63,674 nt of DNA from Streptomyces sp. WAC06614 (GCF_003949795.1 NZ_RPRY01000007.1:1-63674), one strand, 5' to 3'; counted from the stretch's first letter, positions 29,801 through 37,643 are shown. Program-made: numbers and translations. Notes: generated by a model from the sequence alone, not told the origin.

Positions 29801-31432
29801 GCGGACGCCTCGACCTCGCTGACCCACATAGGCGCCCGCGAGTACGAGTCCCAGACGGGCCGCTTCATCTCGGTCGACCCGATCATCGACATGGCCGACC
29901 CCCTCCAGATGAACGGCTACACGTACGCCAACGCCAACCCGGTCGGCAACGTCGACCCGGACGGCCTCAGGGTCATCGTGGGCGAGGACAAGGGCTGGCT
30001 GGACAGCGGCGGCAAGGGCGGCGACGACACCTACGCCAACAAGGAGAAGGCCAACGCCTCTTGGCCGTACGGCGGACAGGCGACGAGCAAGGGCGATGTC
30101 ACCAGCAGCGGCAGCTCCGGTAAGAGCAGCAGCGGCAAGAAGAAGTCCGGGTGCGGCCTGCTGTCCTGGTGCAACGTCAAGAAGCAGTGGAATGAGCACA
30201 AGCACCAGATCGTCGGCTTCGTCGTCGAGGTCGCGGTCGGCGGAGTCTGCATGGCTGGTGCGGCAGCTGCCGGTATCGCCACAGGCGGCGTAGGTTTCGC
30301 CATGGCTGTCGGCTGCGGTGCCTTGGCTGCCGCTGCAGGCGCCGCAATCACCAATGCCATGGACCCGAATGCCGATCACAGCACGATGGGTGTGCTGGGC
30401 GACATGGCCAACGCCGCGCTGTGGGGCGCGGCGGGAGGCGCTGCAGGCCATGTACTCGCTCCGCTCATTGCGGCGGGGGTATCAAAGATCGCCTCTCGTC
30501 TTGCCGGTGGTGCGGCCGGGAAGGCGGCGGCCGGGAAGGCGACGGGTGAGGTTGGGGAGGCAGCAGCCCGTGGCGCCGGTTGCAACAGCTTCACGGCAGG
30601 CACGCGTGTCCTTCTCGCCGACGGCAGCTCCAAGCCGATCGAGGAATTGAGCGCCAGCGACGAAGTCCTGGCAAGTGATCCGGAAACGCACCAGACCGAA
30701 GCCAAGGTGGTCACGGCCTCGATCTTCACTGAGGACGATAAGGACTATGTCGACCTCACCGTCGAGGGTCCTGCCGATACGGAAAAGATCACGACGACGG
30801 CCCACCACCCGTTCTGGTCGGAGACCCAGAAGGCCTGGGTCGATGCCGGCGAGCTGTCGGTCGGAACCAAGCTGCGCACGGCAGACGGCGGCACGGCCAC
30901 GGTCAGTCGCATACGCACCTACGGCGCAGACCTGGAGACGTACAACCTCACGGTTGCGGACTTCCACACGTACTATGTGCTCGCGGGCGCCACACCGGTC
31001 CTGGTCCACAATTGCTCAACCAATCTTCTTTCGGCAGAAGACCAGCTGAACGGGTTTATACCGAAAGTCGAGCGCGCTGAGGGATATCACGACGTTTGGA
31101 TCCATGGTTCCCCTGATGGCGTCGCCCCCAGCTTCAATGCCGCAGAAGGTGGATCCGGTCTAATTAACCACCGGGTGCTGGCGGGCCTGATAAGGAGTGA
31201 TCCGAACTACGCCGGCGGGCCGATTAGGCTCTGCTCCTGCCAGACTGGTGCTTCTCGAGGAACCTTCGCGCAGGATCTTGCCAATAAACTCGGCGTGGAA
31301 GTCCTGGCACCCACCGGCTACTTGTACGTACGTCCCAACGGTAGGATGAGTATTGGTCGTGAGGGTGCAGCGCTTGGTCGATCCCACTTCCATGGCGAAT
31401 GGGCGAGTTTCCTTCCCGGAGGGGGCAGATGA
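23843..31432 (+). CDS. RHS/YD-repeat polymorphic toxin with ricin-type lectin insert, Hint domain and C-terminal toxin tip
   Basis: 2529 residues from ATG 23843 (GGGGGGG before it). A signal peptide has basic RSRRRAAR and a core ending AQAWA. Residues ~250-900 form the N-terminal shell region (DGWGYEPGFVERRYRACSED), ~950-2045 carry YD repeats, and ~1750-1868 are an inserted ricin B-type lectin with repeated QQW/QAW motifs. The RHS core ends at GRFISVDP...NVDPDG (~2006-2045). A hydrophobic Ala/Gly-rich stretch follows (~2120-2172). The Hint domain (2247-2391) starts CNSFTAGTRVLL, has TTAHHPFW and ends LVHNC. The tip (2392-2529) has the pairs VWIHGS and RLCSCQTG, resembling the His/Cys dyad of clan CD cysteine peptidases. 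The Hint domain should release the tip. Confidence 0.9.
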   Translation: MSPFSASNFRMPGNGRSRRRAARQVAVALSALLTVTLLPAQAWAAGAGDRNGISLPGLQQEAPVKLDKDAAAKLEGWAGSPAQPPAEYVPTDVTPPPAGTTQVALGGDQLVQAGSLPVAIGKASPTEANPTPPAPSGTWSVSVEGRTSTEAAGVDGAIIKVTPPAGAATPVDVRLDYKKFQDLYGTEWASRLELKQLPECFLTTPDLPECTTSKTVPSTNDPATGTVRATVDPATSPGMGMRTMAVGGGGPMVLAASDSASGAGGTYKATSLSPSGTWSAGGSGGGFSWTYPLTVPPTPAGPAPKIAFSYSSQAVDGKTSASNGQASWIGDGWGYEPGFVERRYRACSEDRKAGASGAANNDNSTDKKKSDLCWAGDNVVMSLGGSTTELVHDATTGAWIPASDDGSRIERKTGGSNGAKDGEYWVVTTRDGTRYHFGLHDVDGAGSRAVTNSVFTVPVFGNHPGEPCYQSSFASSSCTQGWRWNLDYVEDVHGNAMVVDWARETNHYAKNEKFKEKVSYVRGGYPTQILYGLRADNLSGAPAGKVEFTVAERCIAEGGTKCTDTEFESKNYGDKQPWWDTPSTLHCKADAKDCYVSSPTFWSRKRLTSVTTYAQRTSGSTDLSAVDRWNLTQSFPMQRTDTHPPLWLESITRTGYGVKDAQGNQPSTALPPVSFLPNVQDMPNRVATSATDATPDFDRLRVETIRSETGGETYVDYSDPCPVGGTHPKPEENTTRCYPVHWSPDPDLEKPPIEWFNKYVVDRVVERDRVARQPDVVTSYTYEGDAAWAKETDEFSKPELRTYSQWRGYASVVVKKGVTANAGKADATEQSMTRTRYFRGMSGDAGRARITVKDSTGAEELGEDLPQYQGRAAETITYTKVGGEIAARELTWPWSQKTATRQREGTTPLEAFRSNTARTDAIQAISGGRSGILRTTNTFEPAYGLVTSTEKAGITLSGSGAWTLSDQTCTSTTYVHNTDKHLIGLPQRVRTTAGECAKAGMAAMLSDTRTSYDALNAFGTAPVKGLPYQIDTNDAAGTGWVTTARTEYDALGRATKAYDAAGTATSTAFTPATGPVFSSTVTNALGHTATTKVDPGRATPLETTDANGRKVTTAYDNLGRTTAVWTPSQKPGTDKAAYTFEYQIAEHQPPVVTSGVLRDNGTYEKSLTIYDGQLRTRQTQTESIAGGRLISDNLYSANGTVARSNAAYYTQGAPDSKIFTPVESEVPNSTRTAYDGLGRAVRVTTFHEDTAKYSSTSRYEGDWTLTRTGMNETGDAPLAGSRSVRTTTDVMGRTTQIHHYRTTDLTPQKITAPTSDDANVTSYTYDIRGKLVKVTDPALNTWTYTYDARGRKTASSDPDMGDASFGYDNLDRLVWAKDSAGRTQYTTYDVLGRTTALRDDAADGPLVAAFTFDTLPGAKGKPVASTRYYDGKAYTSEVTGYDAEYRPTGSRITVPDTAATKGLAGTYAYASTYTPTGKVQTTTLPATPGGLAAERLVTRYNAQGAPITLSGLDWYAADTVYSPFGEVMRTASGSAPRRVWATNLYDRNTRRLTDSITDRETPNQPDPANPNRISQLSYAYDPVGDITSITDTRPGGRVDKECFTYDPMGQLTQAWTGKACGADVKADVTAGPDGDGYWQEYSFDSIGNRTKLVDHDLVDPSLNDEFTYEYGVTIAGNGTQPPVKIQPHALTKVNQTTRKPGQTVTSQSTYGYDAAGNTTRRTVGGDTQTLNWDRRNKLTSATSPGIGAVAVQGLAGKCLDLQSGNTADGTPLQLYSCNASKAQQWRLTGDTLRFQDKCVTNQGGTPRLAACDGSAAQKFVYRPGDRTIHHPATNECLDVPAGNSNDGTVLNIWTCNGAPSQAWSFSNTTTYLYDASGNRLIEDNGSTRTLYLGESVITVNSAGQALDAQRYYASPGGLTTVRQTFGRTTGHKLTVQVSDHHGTGTTSIDQANGQAITRRKFDPYGNPRGTQPTNWSGTRTFLGTGVADASTSLTHIGAREYESQTGRFISVDPIIDMADPLQMNGYTYANANPVGNVDPDGLRVIVGEDKGWLDSGGKGGDDTYANKEKANASWPYGGQATSKGDVTSSGSSGKSSSGKKKSGCGLLSWCNVKKQWNEHKHQIVGFVVEVAVGGVCMAGAAAAGIATGGVGFAMAVGCGALAAAAGAAITNAMDPNADHSTMGVLGDMANAALWGAAGGAAGHVLAPLIAAGVSKIASRLAGGAAGKAAAGKATGEVGEAAARGAGCNSFTAGTRVLLADGSSKPIEELSASDEVLASDPETHQTEAKVVTASIFTEDDKDYVDLTVEGPADTEKITTTAHHPFWSETQKAWVDAGELSVGTKLRTADGGTATVSRIRTYGADLETYNLTVADFHTYYVLAGATPVLVHNCSTNLLSAEDQLNGFIPKVERAEGYHDVWIHGSPDGVAPSFNAAEGGSGLINHRVLAGLIRSDPNYAGGPIRLCSCQTGASRGTFAQDLANKLGVEVLAPTGYLYVRPNGRMSIGREGAALGRSHFHGEWASFLPGGGR
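30965..30984 (+). other. Putative recombination core inside the Hint codons (RHS copy, attL-like)
   Basis: CACA, spacer CGTACTA (30969-30975), TGTGCTCGC. This stretch codes for the start of HTYYVLAG. It is the point where all five orphan cassettes begin to match the RHS gene. Here the left half is only CACA; the longer left half-site is found in the orphans. Confidence 0.7.
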
Positions 31433-31815
31433 CAGGAGAGGACATCGTGAGACGTGCAGGATTCTATGGATCTGCTGAGGAAGTCTCCACCGCGGCGACC
31501 TCTGTCGAGCACCCCTGGGAGGCATTGGCGGCGCGCTATCTAGAAAAAGGGGAGGTTATTGTCGCCGCAAGCCAGTGGGTTGATGATCTACTGGATGTGA
31601 GTGCCAAGAGAATCTGCCAGTATTCAATTCGGACAGATGGCTCCTGGGTGTGGCCGAGCAGCCTGGTGTACTATGTGAGGCGATATCATGTGAAACTCCC
31701 CGCCGAGTTCCTCGATCACATGGCAGCAAATGATTGGATGGTGGGGGAATTGGAGGAGGCCGCGGTAGATGAAATCTATGAGCGGCTGGACGAGTTCACC
31801 GAATCCAGTCAATGA
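31429..31815 (+). CDS. Immunity protein for the RHS toxin tip (cassette 1)
   Basis: 128 residues; ATG overlaps the RHS stop (ATGA), with GGAGGGGG just before it, so it is translationally coupled to the toxin. Acidic, no membrane segment, no family that I recognise. Contains YSIRTDGSWVWPSSLVYYVRRY and ends in an acidic helix. Its place directly after a Hint-toxin and its clearly lower G+C are typical of polymorphic-toxin immunity genes; it should bind and inhibit the tip in the cytoplasm. Confidence 0.78.
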   Translation: MTGEDIVRRAGFYGSAEEVSTAATSVEHPWEALAARYLEKGEVIVAASQWVDDLLDVSAKRICQYSIRTDGSWVWPSSLVYYVRRYHVKLPAEFLDHMAANDWMVGELEEAAVDEIYERLDEFTESSQ

Positions 31816-31882
31816 AAAGCGACGATAGAATCTGACCAGTCTCGACGCGCGGCTTTGCGGAGAGCGGGGCCCGTCAGATGCC

Positions 31883-31916
31883 AGAGGCCCCACCGGAGCA
31901 TTCCGGTGGGGCCTCT
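31883..31916 (+). terminator. Terminator closing cassette 1
   Basis: AGAGGCCCCACCGGA pairs with TCCGGTGGGGCCTCT around a GCAT loop. Similar GCCCC-rich hairpins close the other cassettes just before the direct-repeat pair. Confidence 0.88.
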
Positions 31917-31923
31917 GTGGTGC

Positions 31924-31947
31924 TTGACGGCAACGGTGACGGCAACG
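31924..31947. repeat. Direct-repeat pair at int end (site 1)
   Basis: TTGACGGCAACG then GTGACGGCAACG, ending directly at the int stop codon. Candidate arm-type integrase binding sites. Confidence 0.8.
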
Positions 31948-33216
31948 TCAGAAGACGACGGCAGCGCCGGGTGGGCTGTCAGGGGTGTCGCTGTCTCCGC
32001 TGAGGGCGCCGTCGAGTGTGTCGATGGCTTGGCGTTGGAGGCGAAGCCTTACGTGGGCGTAGACGCCGGCGGTGACGCCGATATGGGCGTGTCCGAGGAG
32101 TTCCTTGATCACGACGAGGTCGACGCCTTGCTCCAAGAGCAGCGTGGCAGTCGAGTGGCGGAGGTCGTGGAATCGGATACGCCGGAGTTCGGCGCGGTCG
32201 AGGAAGCTGCGGAAGCGGCGGGTGAGGTTGGCCGGGTCGAGAGGTGCGCCGGTCGGGGTGGAGAAGACGAGGCTGCTATCTCTCCAGTCCAGTCCTGCGG
32301 TCTCGCGTTCCTTGTCCTGCCGTTCCTTGTGTGCCTTGAGGTAGGGGATGCACTCAGTGGGGAGGGCGATGCGGCGTTCGGATGCTTGGGTCTTGGTGGG
32401 CAGGTGGGTGAGGCCGCCGGTGCGGGTGCGCTGGAGTGAGCGGCGGATGCTGGCCGCTCCGGTTGTGAGGTCGAGGTCTTCCCAGTGGAGGCCGAGGAGT
32501 TCGCCTTTGCGGAGTCCGGTTCGCAGGGCGAGTTCGTACAGCGCGTGCAGCCGGTCGGTGCGGGCCGCGTCGAGGAACTGGCGGGCCTCGGCTGCGGTGA
32601 GCGGACGGAAGCGCCTGGGCTGGTGCGTAATGGTCTTGACGTTGCGGGCGACGTTGCGGGGCAGTTCGTCTTCGCGGACGGCATGCTCCAGTGCCGATTT
32701 GAGCACCGAGTGCACGTAGGTCACGGTCAAAGGGGACAGCCGTTTCTGGCAGCACTCGCCGATGGCGCAGCACCTCTTCCGTTCGGTGTCCAGGCCCTGG
32801 GTGCAGCACTGGCAGGTGGCGCGGAGCCGGTCGAGGAAGAGACGCACGTCCTTGGCCGTGAGGCGGGCGACCTTCTTGGTGCCGAGGCCAGGGATGAGGT
32901 GGAGGCGGACGCAGGCGGCGTATCGGGTGTGGGTGTTCTCCCGAAGCCGGTGGACGGCGACGCTGCCGAGCCAGTAGGTGAGGTAGTCGCCGACGGTGCT
33001 GTCGGCGGTGGCGACAGGGAGGCCGCGGTTGCTGTCGGCGATCTTCTCGGCGAGTTTGTCGGCAGCTTCCCTCCGCGTGCTGCCGTAGACGCGGACACGT
33101 TTGCGGGTGCCGTTGGCGGCGAGGACGTAGCCGGCGGCTTCCCAGCGGCCGTCCCTGCGCTGGTAGATGGTGCCTTCGCCGTTGGCGCGGGCCTTCTTGC
33201 GTTTGGGGGCGGTCAT
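31948..33216 (-). CDS. int: Tyrosine recombinase (integrase) of element 1
   Basis: 422 residues. The N-terminal arm-binding domain (GEGTIYQRRDGRWEAAGYV) is followed by a SAM-like core-binding domain with a Cys-rich insert (CQCCTQGLD...RKRCCAIGECCQ, ~135-160) that may bind zinc. The catalytic domain has Arg in LRTGLRKGELLGL, HDLRHS (His-x-x-Arg), His in ELLGHAHIGVT and the Tyr nucleophile in GVYAHV. All required residues are present, so it should be active. Starts inside xis (ATGA overlap) and its stop touches the direct-repeat pair, the usual int-next-to-att layout. Predicted to integrate and excise the element at the CGTACTA core. Confidence 0.93.
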   Translation of the reverse strand: MTAPKRKKARANGEGTIYQRRDGRWEAAGYVLAANGTRKRVRVYGSTRREAADKLAEKIADSNRGLPVATADSTVGDYLTYWLGSVAVHRLRENTHTRYAACVRLHLIPGLGTKKVARLTAKDVRLFLDRLRATCQCCTQGLDTERKRCCAIGECCQKRLSPLTVTYVHSVLKSALEHAVREDELPRNVARNVKTITHQPRRFRPLTAAEARQFLDAARTDRLHALYELALRTGLRKGELLGLHWEDLDLTTGAASIRRSLQRTRTGGLTHLPTKTQASERRIALPTECIPYLKAHKERQDKERETAGLDWRDSSLVFSTPTGAPLDPANLTRRFRSFLDRAELRRIRFHDLRHSTATLLLEQGVDLVVIKELLGHAHIGVTAGVYAHVRLRLQRQAIDTLDGALSGDSDTPDSPPGAAVVF

Positions 33217-33398
33217 CGGGCGGCCTCTTCCAGGTGGCGCTGGACGTAGTCGTCCAGGGCGTGGGCGGGGATGCGGCGGGCGCGGCCGATAGTCAGGGAG
33301 GCCAGGCGCCGGGTGCGCAGGAGGTCGTAGAGGGCGGAACGGCCGATCTTGAGGCGGGCCATGGCCTCGGAGACGGTGAGGAGTTCGTCGTCACGCAC
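33213..33398 (-). CDS. xis: Excisionase (MerR-like helix-turn-helix)
   Basis: 61 residues from GTG. A single winged-helix DNA-binding domain of the excisionase class: LLTVSEAMARLKIGRSALYDLLRTRRL. Overlaps int by ATGA and the end of rep, forming a rep-xis-int operon as in pSAM2-type elements. Needed to turn the integrase toward excision. Confidence 0.9.
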   Translation of the reverse strand: MRDDELLTVSEAMARLKIGRSALYDLLRTRRLASLTIGRARRIPAHALDDYVQRHLEEAAR

Positions 33399-34729
33399 CG
33401 GCTGTCACCCCCTGGTCGCGTGTCGGGCCGCCGTTGATGAGGGCGGCGAGGCGTTCGAGGTCGGGGGTGAGGCCGGTGCCGTCGTAGGCCCAGTGGGCGA
33501 GGACGAGGGTGGTCGGGGAGGGCGGAGGGGTGTGGCGGCGGTGCCAGGCGGCTCGGGCAGTGCGGAGGGCGCCGAGGGTGGTGGAGTAGGCGCGGGTCTT
33601 GGTGGAGAAGTGGCCGCGGAAGCCGAGCATGTGGGCCCACTTGCGCAGGTTTAGGTGCTTGAGGTCGTCGCGGTTGCCGAGGGCCCAGGCGGTGCGGATC
33701 ATCCGGGTCGGGCACGGACTCGAACCAGAGATCGGTGATCTTCTTCAGGCGGTGGTCGAGGGTGCCGGTGGTGGCTTCGGTGCCCTTGGTGGCGTACTTG
33801 GCGACGTATCCGGCGACCTTGTCCTCGGTGATCGTGGTCCCGCCCTGGAAGGCGGAGGACCGGATGACCCTGGTGTCGATCTGCTCGCCGAAGGCGAAGG
33901 AGCGGGCGCGCCCGTTGATCTCGGGCCCGTCGATGTGGGCGCGGGTGGCCGCGAGCTGGATGGTGTCGGCCAAGAGTTCGGGGGTGGCCCAGGCGGGCGG
34001 CGGGGTGTAGGGGCCTGCGGGGCCGTCGAGGCGGATCACTGCGTGGAAGTGGATCATTCCCCTCTGCTGGTACTCGGCGACCTTGGCGTACGAGACCCGG
34101 ACGAACTTGTGCAGCAGTCGCTGCGGGAGGCCAGCTGCGGCAGCGATGGTGCGGCGCAGGTTGAGCATGAAGCGGGCCCACAGAGCGGGGGCGTGGGCGT
34201 TCCACAGCACGGCGCCGGTGTAGTCGTACCGCTCCGGGTCAAGCGCGGTGCCGAGGAGCGGGTCGCCCTGGGCGTGGGTGCGTCCGCAGCGGCAGCGGGC
34301 GGAGCCGCCCACGCGTCGGCCGTGGACGGGCCCGTATGAGGGTGCGGTGAGGGTGGCGAAGACGCGGGGGTGGGTGGCGACCTGTTCGGGGATGTTCTTG
34401 CCGCCGCGCAGGCCGGCGGCGATGAGGTGGTAGGTGTCCTGGCGGTAGAGCTCGGCGCAGGAGGGGCAGCGGGTAGTGCGGCGGTTGCCGCAGCGCACCA
34501 GGAGGTGCCCGGCGGGCAGTTCCTTGGACTTCAGCTCGCGCAGGATCGCGCCGGTGAAGGCGTCGATCTCGGTGCGCTGGCCTTCGAGCCGGATCGGCCG
34601 GGCGCAGCCGCCGAGCGAGGACAGTTGCCGTACCAGGCCGAGCAGGTCGCGGTACCCGGTGAACGTGGGTAGCGCGGGTGCGGCCGGTTCGGGGTGGGGG
34701 ATTGTGGTGGTGGGGTGGTGCGGTGGCAT
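33391..34729 (-). pseudogene. repSA: RepSA-type replication initiator, frameshifted near its end
   Basis: The first ~340 residues (34729 down to ~33710) are a RepSA-like rolling-circle initiator: CRCGRTHAQGD, WARFMLNLRRTIA, RGMIHFHAVIRLDGP (the HxH metal motif) and KVAGYVAKYATKGTE. Just after WFESVPDPDD the frame is lost; the conserved ending (MIRTAWALG, RKWAHMLGFRGHFSTKTR, YSTTLGALR) continues in another frame at 33702-33391. One base has been gained or lost at ~33700-33710. Either the gene is broken, so the element cannot replicate by itself, or the assembly has an error. The second part overlaps the xis start. Confidence 0.8.
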
Positions 34730-34863
34730 GCTGGCGGGACCTCTCTGCGCTGCGGCACACGTGTGCCGTGGATGGATGGGAGGGAGGCCCCGGCAGGGGC
34801 GAGGGTTTGGCGACTACACGCCCTTGCCGGGGATCGCTGCGAAGCGGGACCAGGAGGCGGCGG

Positions 34864-36192
34864 TCACGCGGCCTTGTCCAGGTCGATGTGGTCGGGCAGG
34901 TCGCGGACCTTGAGCCCTTCGGCGCACATGAGGTCGTTGATCTGCCAGCAGGCTTCGGTGGGCAGGTAGACCGAGCGCAACCGGACCGGGGTGCGCATGT
35001 CGCCGACGGAGGCGATCGAGACGCCCTGGGGCATGGTGCGGTCGGCGGCGGTGATGTCCAGTTCCCGGCCGTCGGGGAAGAGGTGCAGGAAGTCCTCGAC
35101 GGTGTCGACGCGGTGGCAGATCCGGGCGGACAGGTTGGTCCGTACGGCGGTGGTGAGCACGTCGGCGGAGGGCTTCTGGGTGAGCAGCCACAGCCGGATG
35201 CCGAACTTGGCGCCCTGGCTGGCGATGGCCAGCAGCTCGGCCTCGAAGCGTTCGCGGGCCTTGCGGTCCGGGTGCCGGGTGTAGTTCGCGACCTCGTCGA
35301 TCACCACGAGCAGTAGCGGCAGCTCGGGGCTGAAGTCGGTGATGCGGTCGGTGCGGCCGGACCAGAACAGCCGCTCCCGGCGCTGCATCTCCTCGCGCAC
35401 CCAGCGCAGGATCTCGGTCGGCTCGTCGGGGTGGATGGCGTCGGAGACCTTGTAGGCGGTACGCCACCAGGGCGCGACGGCGCCGAGGTTGGGGTCGATC
35501 ACGATCAGCCGCACGTCCCGCATGAGCGAGGCGTAGGCCAGCAGGGTGTTGACGGTGATCGACTTGCCGGAGCGGGTGAGGCCGGCGACCAGGGCGTGCG
35601 CGGAGTAGGCGAGGTTGAGCACGATCGGGGTGCCGTCCTCGTCCCAGCCGAGCAGCACGTCATCGGTGGAGACGAACTGCCCCGGTCGGCAGACGGGGGA
35701 GCCGTCCGGGCCGAGGAGTGGTGAGCGGATCACCGCCTCCAGCGGCTCGCGCCGGAAGCCGCGCGCGACGATCACTCCGGGCTTGGGCTGGCTGATCCGG
35801 ATGCGCCGCATCCCCCAGGCGTCGCACAGGCCCTCGCTGGCGTCCTGCCAGGCGCTCAGCCCGACCTGCGGGAGGGCATCGGCGGTGCCGGTGACGCCGA
35901 AGGCGTCAGCGCGGGTGCGCAGGCGTGGCACCAGCACGCGCGGCTTGGTCGGTTGGTCCTGCGGGCCGTATTGCTGGAGCACGGTCGGGGTGGCGTCTTT
36001 GACCGCCAGGCCGAGCATCGGGGCGAGCCGTTTCCAGCCCCACCGCATCCGCCGCGCCTGCCGCAGGCTGATACGGGTCTCGGCATCGGCCCGGTACCAG
36101 CGGGTGAAGCAGTGCCCGGCCCAGCCCAGCAGCCCGAGGACGCCGAGGCCGACCACGGTCAGGAGCACAAGGCCGAGGGGGCTGTCGGTCAT
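34864..36192 (-). CDS. traSA: FtsK/SpoIIIE-type DNA translocase for conjugative transfer
   Basis: 442 residues. One N-terminal membrane segment (~8-28), then an FtsK-type motor with Walker A GLTRSGKSI (~225), Walker B LLLVVIDEVANY (~320) and the TQKPSADVLTTAVRTNL block. Proteins of this kind move double-stranded DNA between mycelial cells as a single hexameric pump in AICEs and Streptomyces plasmids. The start overlaps the stop of the small gene before it (TGATG). Confidence 0.92.
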   Translation of the reverse strand: MTDSPLGLVLLTVVGLGVLGLLGWAGHCFTRWYRADAETRISLRQARRMRWGWKRLAPMLGLAVKDATPTVLQQYGPQDQPTKPRVLVPRLRTRADAFGVTGTADALPQVGLSAWQDASEGLCDAWGMRRIRISQPKPGVIVARGFRREPLEAVIRSPLLGPDGSPVCRPGQFVSTDDVLLGWDEDGTPIVLNLAYSAHALVAGLTRSGKSITVNTLLAYASLMRDVRLIVIDPNLGAVAPWWRTAYKVSDAIHPDEPTEILRWVREEMQRRERLFWSGRTDRITDFSPELPLLLVVIDEVANYTRHPDRKARERFEAELLAIASQGAKFGIRLWLLTQKPSADVLTTAVRTNLSARICHRVDTVEDFLHLFPDGRELDITAADRTMPQGVSIASVGDMRTPVRLRSVYLPTEACWQINDLMCAEGLKVRDLPDHIDLDKAA

Positions 36193-36527
36193 CAGGCACC
36201 GGCCTTGGCGGTGACGGCGTCGGCGCGCAGGGAGATGCCGTGGCGGTCCTTACCGTTGATCTCGTTCTCCCAGGCCGAGGCGACCAGGCCGGTGAAGACG
36301 ACCGGCAGGCCGACCTTCAGGCCCTTGCCGAGACCCGGCTCCGGGACCTTGACGGTGATCACTTCGGCGCGGCCGTTGAAGGCGAACATCACGTCCACCA
36401 GGTGCAGGTGGGCGCCGGTGGGCCGGTCGATCGCGGGCTGCTGGCCTTCGCGGTCCTTGAAGTGTGGGCGGGACTCGGAGGCCAGGATTACCAGGGCCTG
36501 GGACTGGTCGATGGGCATGGTCTTCAC
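36192..36527 (-). CDS. Small conserved element protein before the translocase gene
   Basis: 111 residues from GTG at 36527, chosen because CTGGAGG lies 6 bases before it. Soluble, beta-rich; contains GAHLHLVDVMFAFNGRAEVITVKVP and GLPVVFTGLVASAWENE. Homologues in the same place in AICEs are annotated hypothetical. A role in transfer or replication is suggested only by its coupling with tra. Confidence 0.7.
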   Translation of the reverse strand: MKTMPIDQSQALVILASESRPHFKDREGQQPAIDRPTGAHLHLVDVMFAFNGRAEVITVKVPEPGLGKGLKVGLPVVFTGLVASAWENEINGKDRHGISLRADAVTAKAGA

Positions 36528-36597
36528 GGCAAACCTCCAGGTAGAAGGGGTGCAAGTCGCCCGTGTGGGTGATCGCGTGCCGCAACCATACATTCAT

Positions 36598-36651
36598 TCC
36601 ATCCGAAGTCCATCCCTATTGAGTTCCATCCGATCTTGCGGTGGTCCATCC
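36598..36651. promoter_or_regulatory. Four TCCATCC repeats between divergent operons
   Basis: TCCATCC at 36598, 36609, 36625 and 36645 in the space between the leftward tra operon and the rightward GntR gene. They are spaced like operators for a repressor that controls both directions. Confidence 0.6.
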
Positions 36652-36748
36652 ATCAGGCGGCTACTCTGACCCCGTGAGGCCGCTGAGCTGGTGAAACACG
36701 ACAGTCAGCGGGCGGCCTGCGGCGGGTGGAATCGGACCGGGACCAGGG

Positions 36749-37624
36749 ATGGACATGGCTGCTGCTGACGAAGCGCGCTTGACGTTCGAACGCATCGCGG
36801 ACGACCTGCGGCAGCAGATCCGGGACGGCGAACTGCGTCCGGGCCAGCTTCTGCCGACGCAGAGCCAGCTCATGCAGACCTACAAGGCATCCAGCCTGAC
36901 CGTGCAGAAGGCGATCAGGCTTCTCAGGAACGAGGGCTGGGTCATCGCCCGCCAGGGGCGCGGCACGTTCGTCACGCGCTCGGCCGACTTCGAGGACGCC
37001 TTCGAGAAGGTCGCCGGCGATCTCACACAGCAGATCTACTCCGGCACTCTGGCGCCCGGCGCCCGGCTCCCGGCCCGCGAGGTCCTGGCGGAGCACTACG
37101 CGGTGCCGCTCAACGTGGTCACCAACGCCATTGCTCTGCTGGCCGGCAACTTCCTCCTGCGCTACCCCGGGGAGCTGCCCGGCGACGAGGTCTACGTACG
37201 TGACTGGGACGACCACGGCTTCGCCACCCAGCTCATCCACGGCCGCCTGGTCCGCAAGATCAGGGACGGATCACTGGCCAGGGGAGCCAGGGTCACCGTG
37301 GACGAGGTGGTTGACACGATCGGCGGCGACCCGGAATCCGCAGACCAGGCCCTGACCTTCCTCGCCCTGGAGGGCAGGATGAAGAAGGCCCACCAGCGCA
37401 ACGGCTCGATGGCGTATGTCGTCGTGGGGGGCGAGTTCGGCACAGAGGTACCGGTAGCGGTGCAGCCGGTGGACGAGCCGGACGAAGCGTCGGCTGCCCC
37501 GCCAAACGAGTTCCCGGCGGTGGCCGGAGTGGCGGATCTCGCCTACAAGCTGGAACGAGCCCTGGAGCGGATCGAGGAGCTGGAGGAGCGCGTCGAACGC
37601 CTCGAAGGCCGCGACACCAACTGA
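36749..37624 (+). CDS. GntR-family regulator with two winged-helix units and coiled-coil tail
   Basis: 291 residues. First GntR wHTH at ~10-80 (IADDLRQQIRDGELRPGQLLP, GWVIARQGRGTFV). A second, degenerate GntR-like unit follows at ~85-160 (VAGDLTQQIYSGTLAPGARLP) and a third echo at ~170-230. The last 35 residues are a Leu/Glu heptad coiled coil (ERALERIEELEERVERLEG) for dimerisation. Likely the KorSA-type repressor or a pra-like activator of the element, acting on the TCCATCC repeats upstream. Confidence 0.82.
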   Translation: MDMAAADEARLTFERIADDLRQQIRDGELRPGQLLPTQSQLMQTYKASSLTVQKAIRLLRNEGWVIARQGRGTFVTRSADFEDAFEKVAGDLTQQIYSGTLAPGARLPAREVLAEHYAVPLNVVTNAIALLAGNFLLRYPGELPGDEVYVRDWDDHGFATQLIHGRLVRKIRDGSLARGARVTVDEVVDTIGGDPESADQALTFLALEGRMKKAHQRNGSMAYVVVGGEFGTEVPVAVQPVDEPDEASAAPPNEFPAVAGVADLAYKLERALERIEELEERVERLEGRDTN

Positions 37625-37643
37625 GGCGGGTACGTGAACGGCA

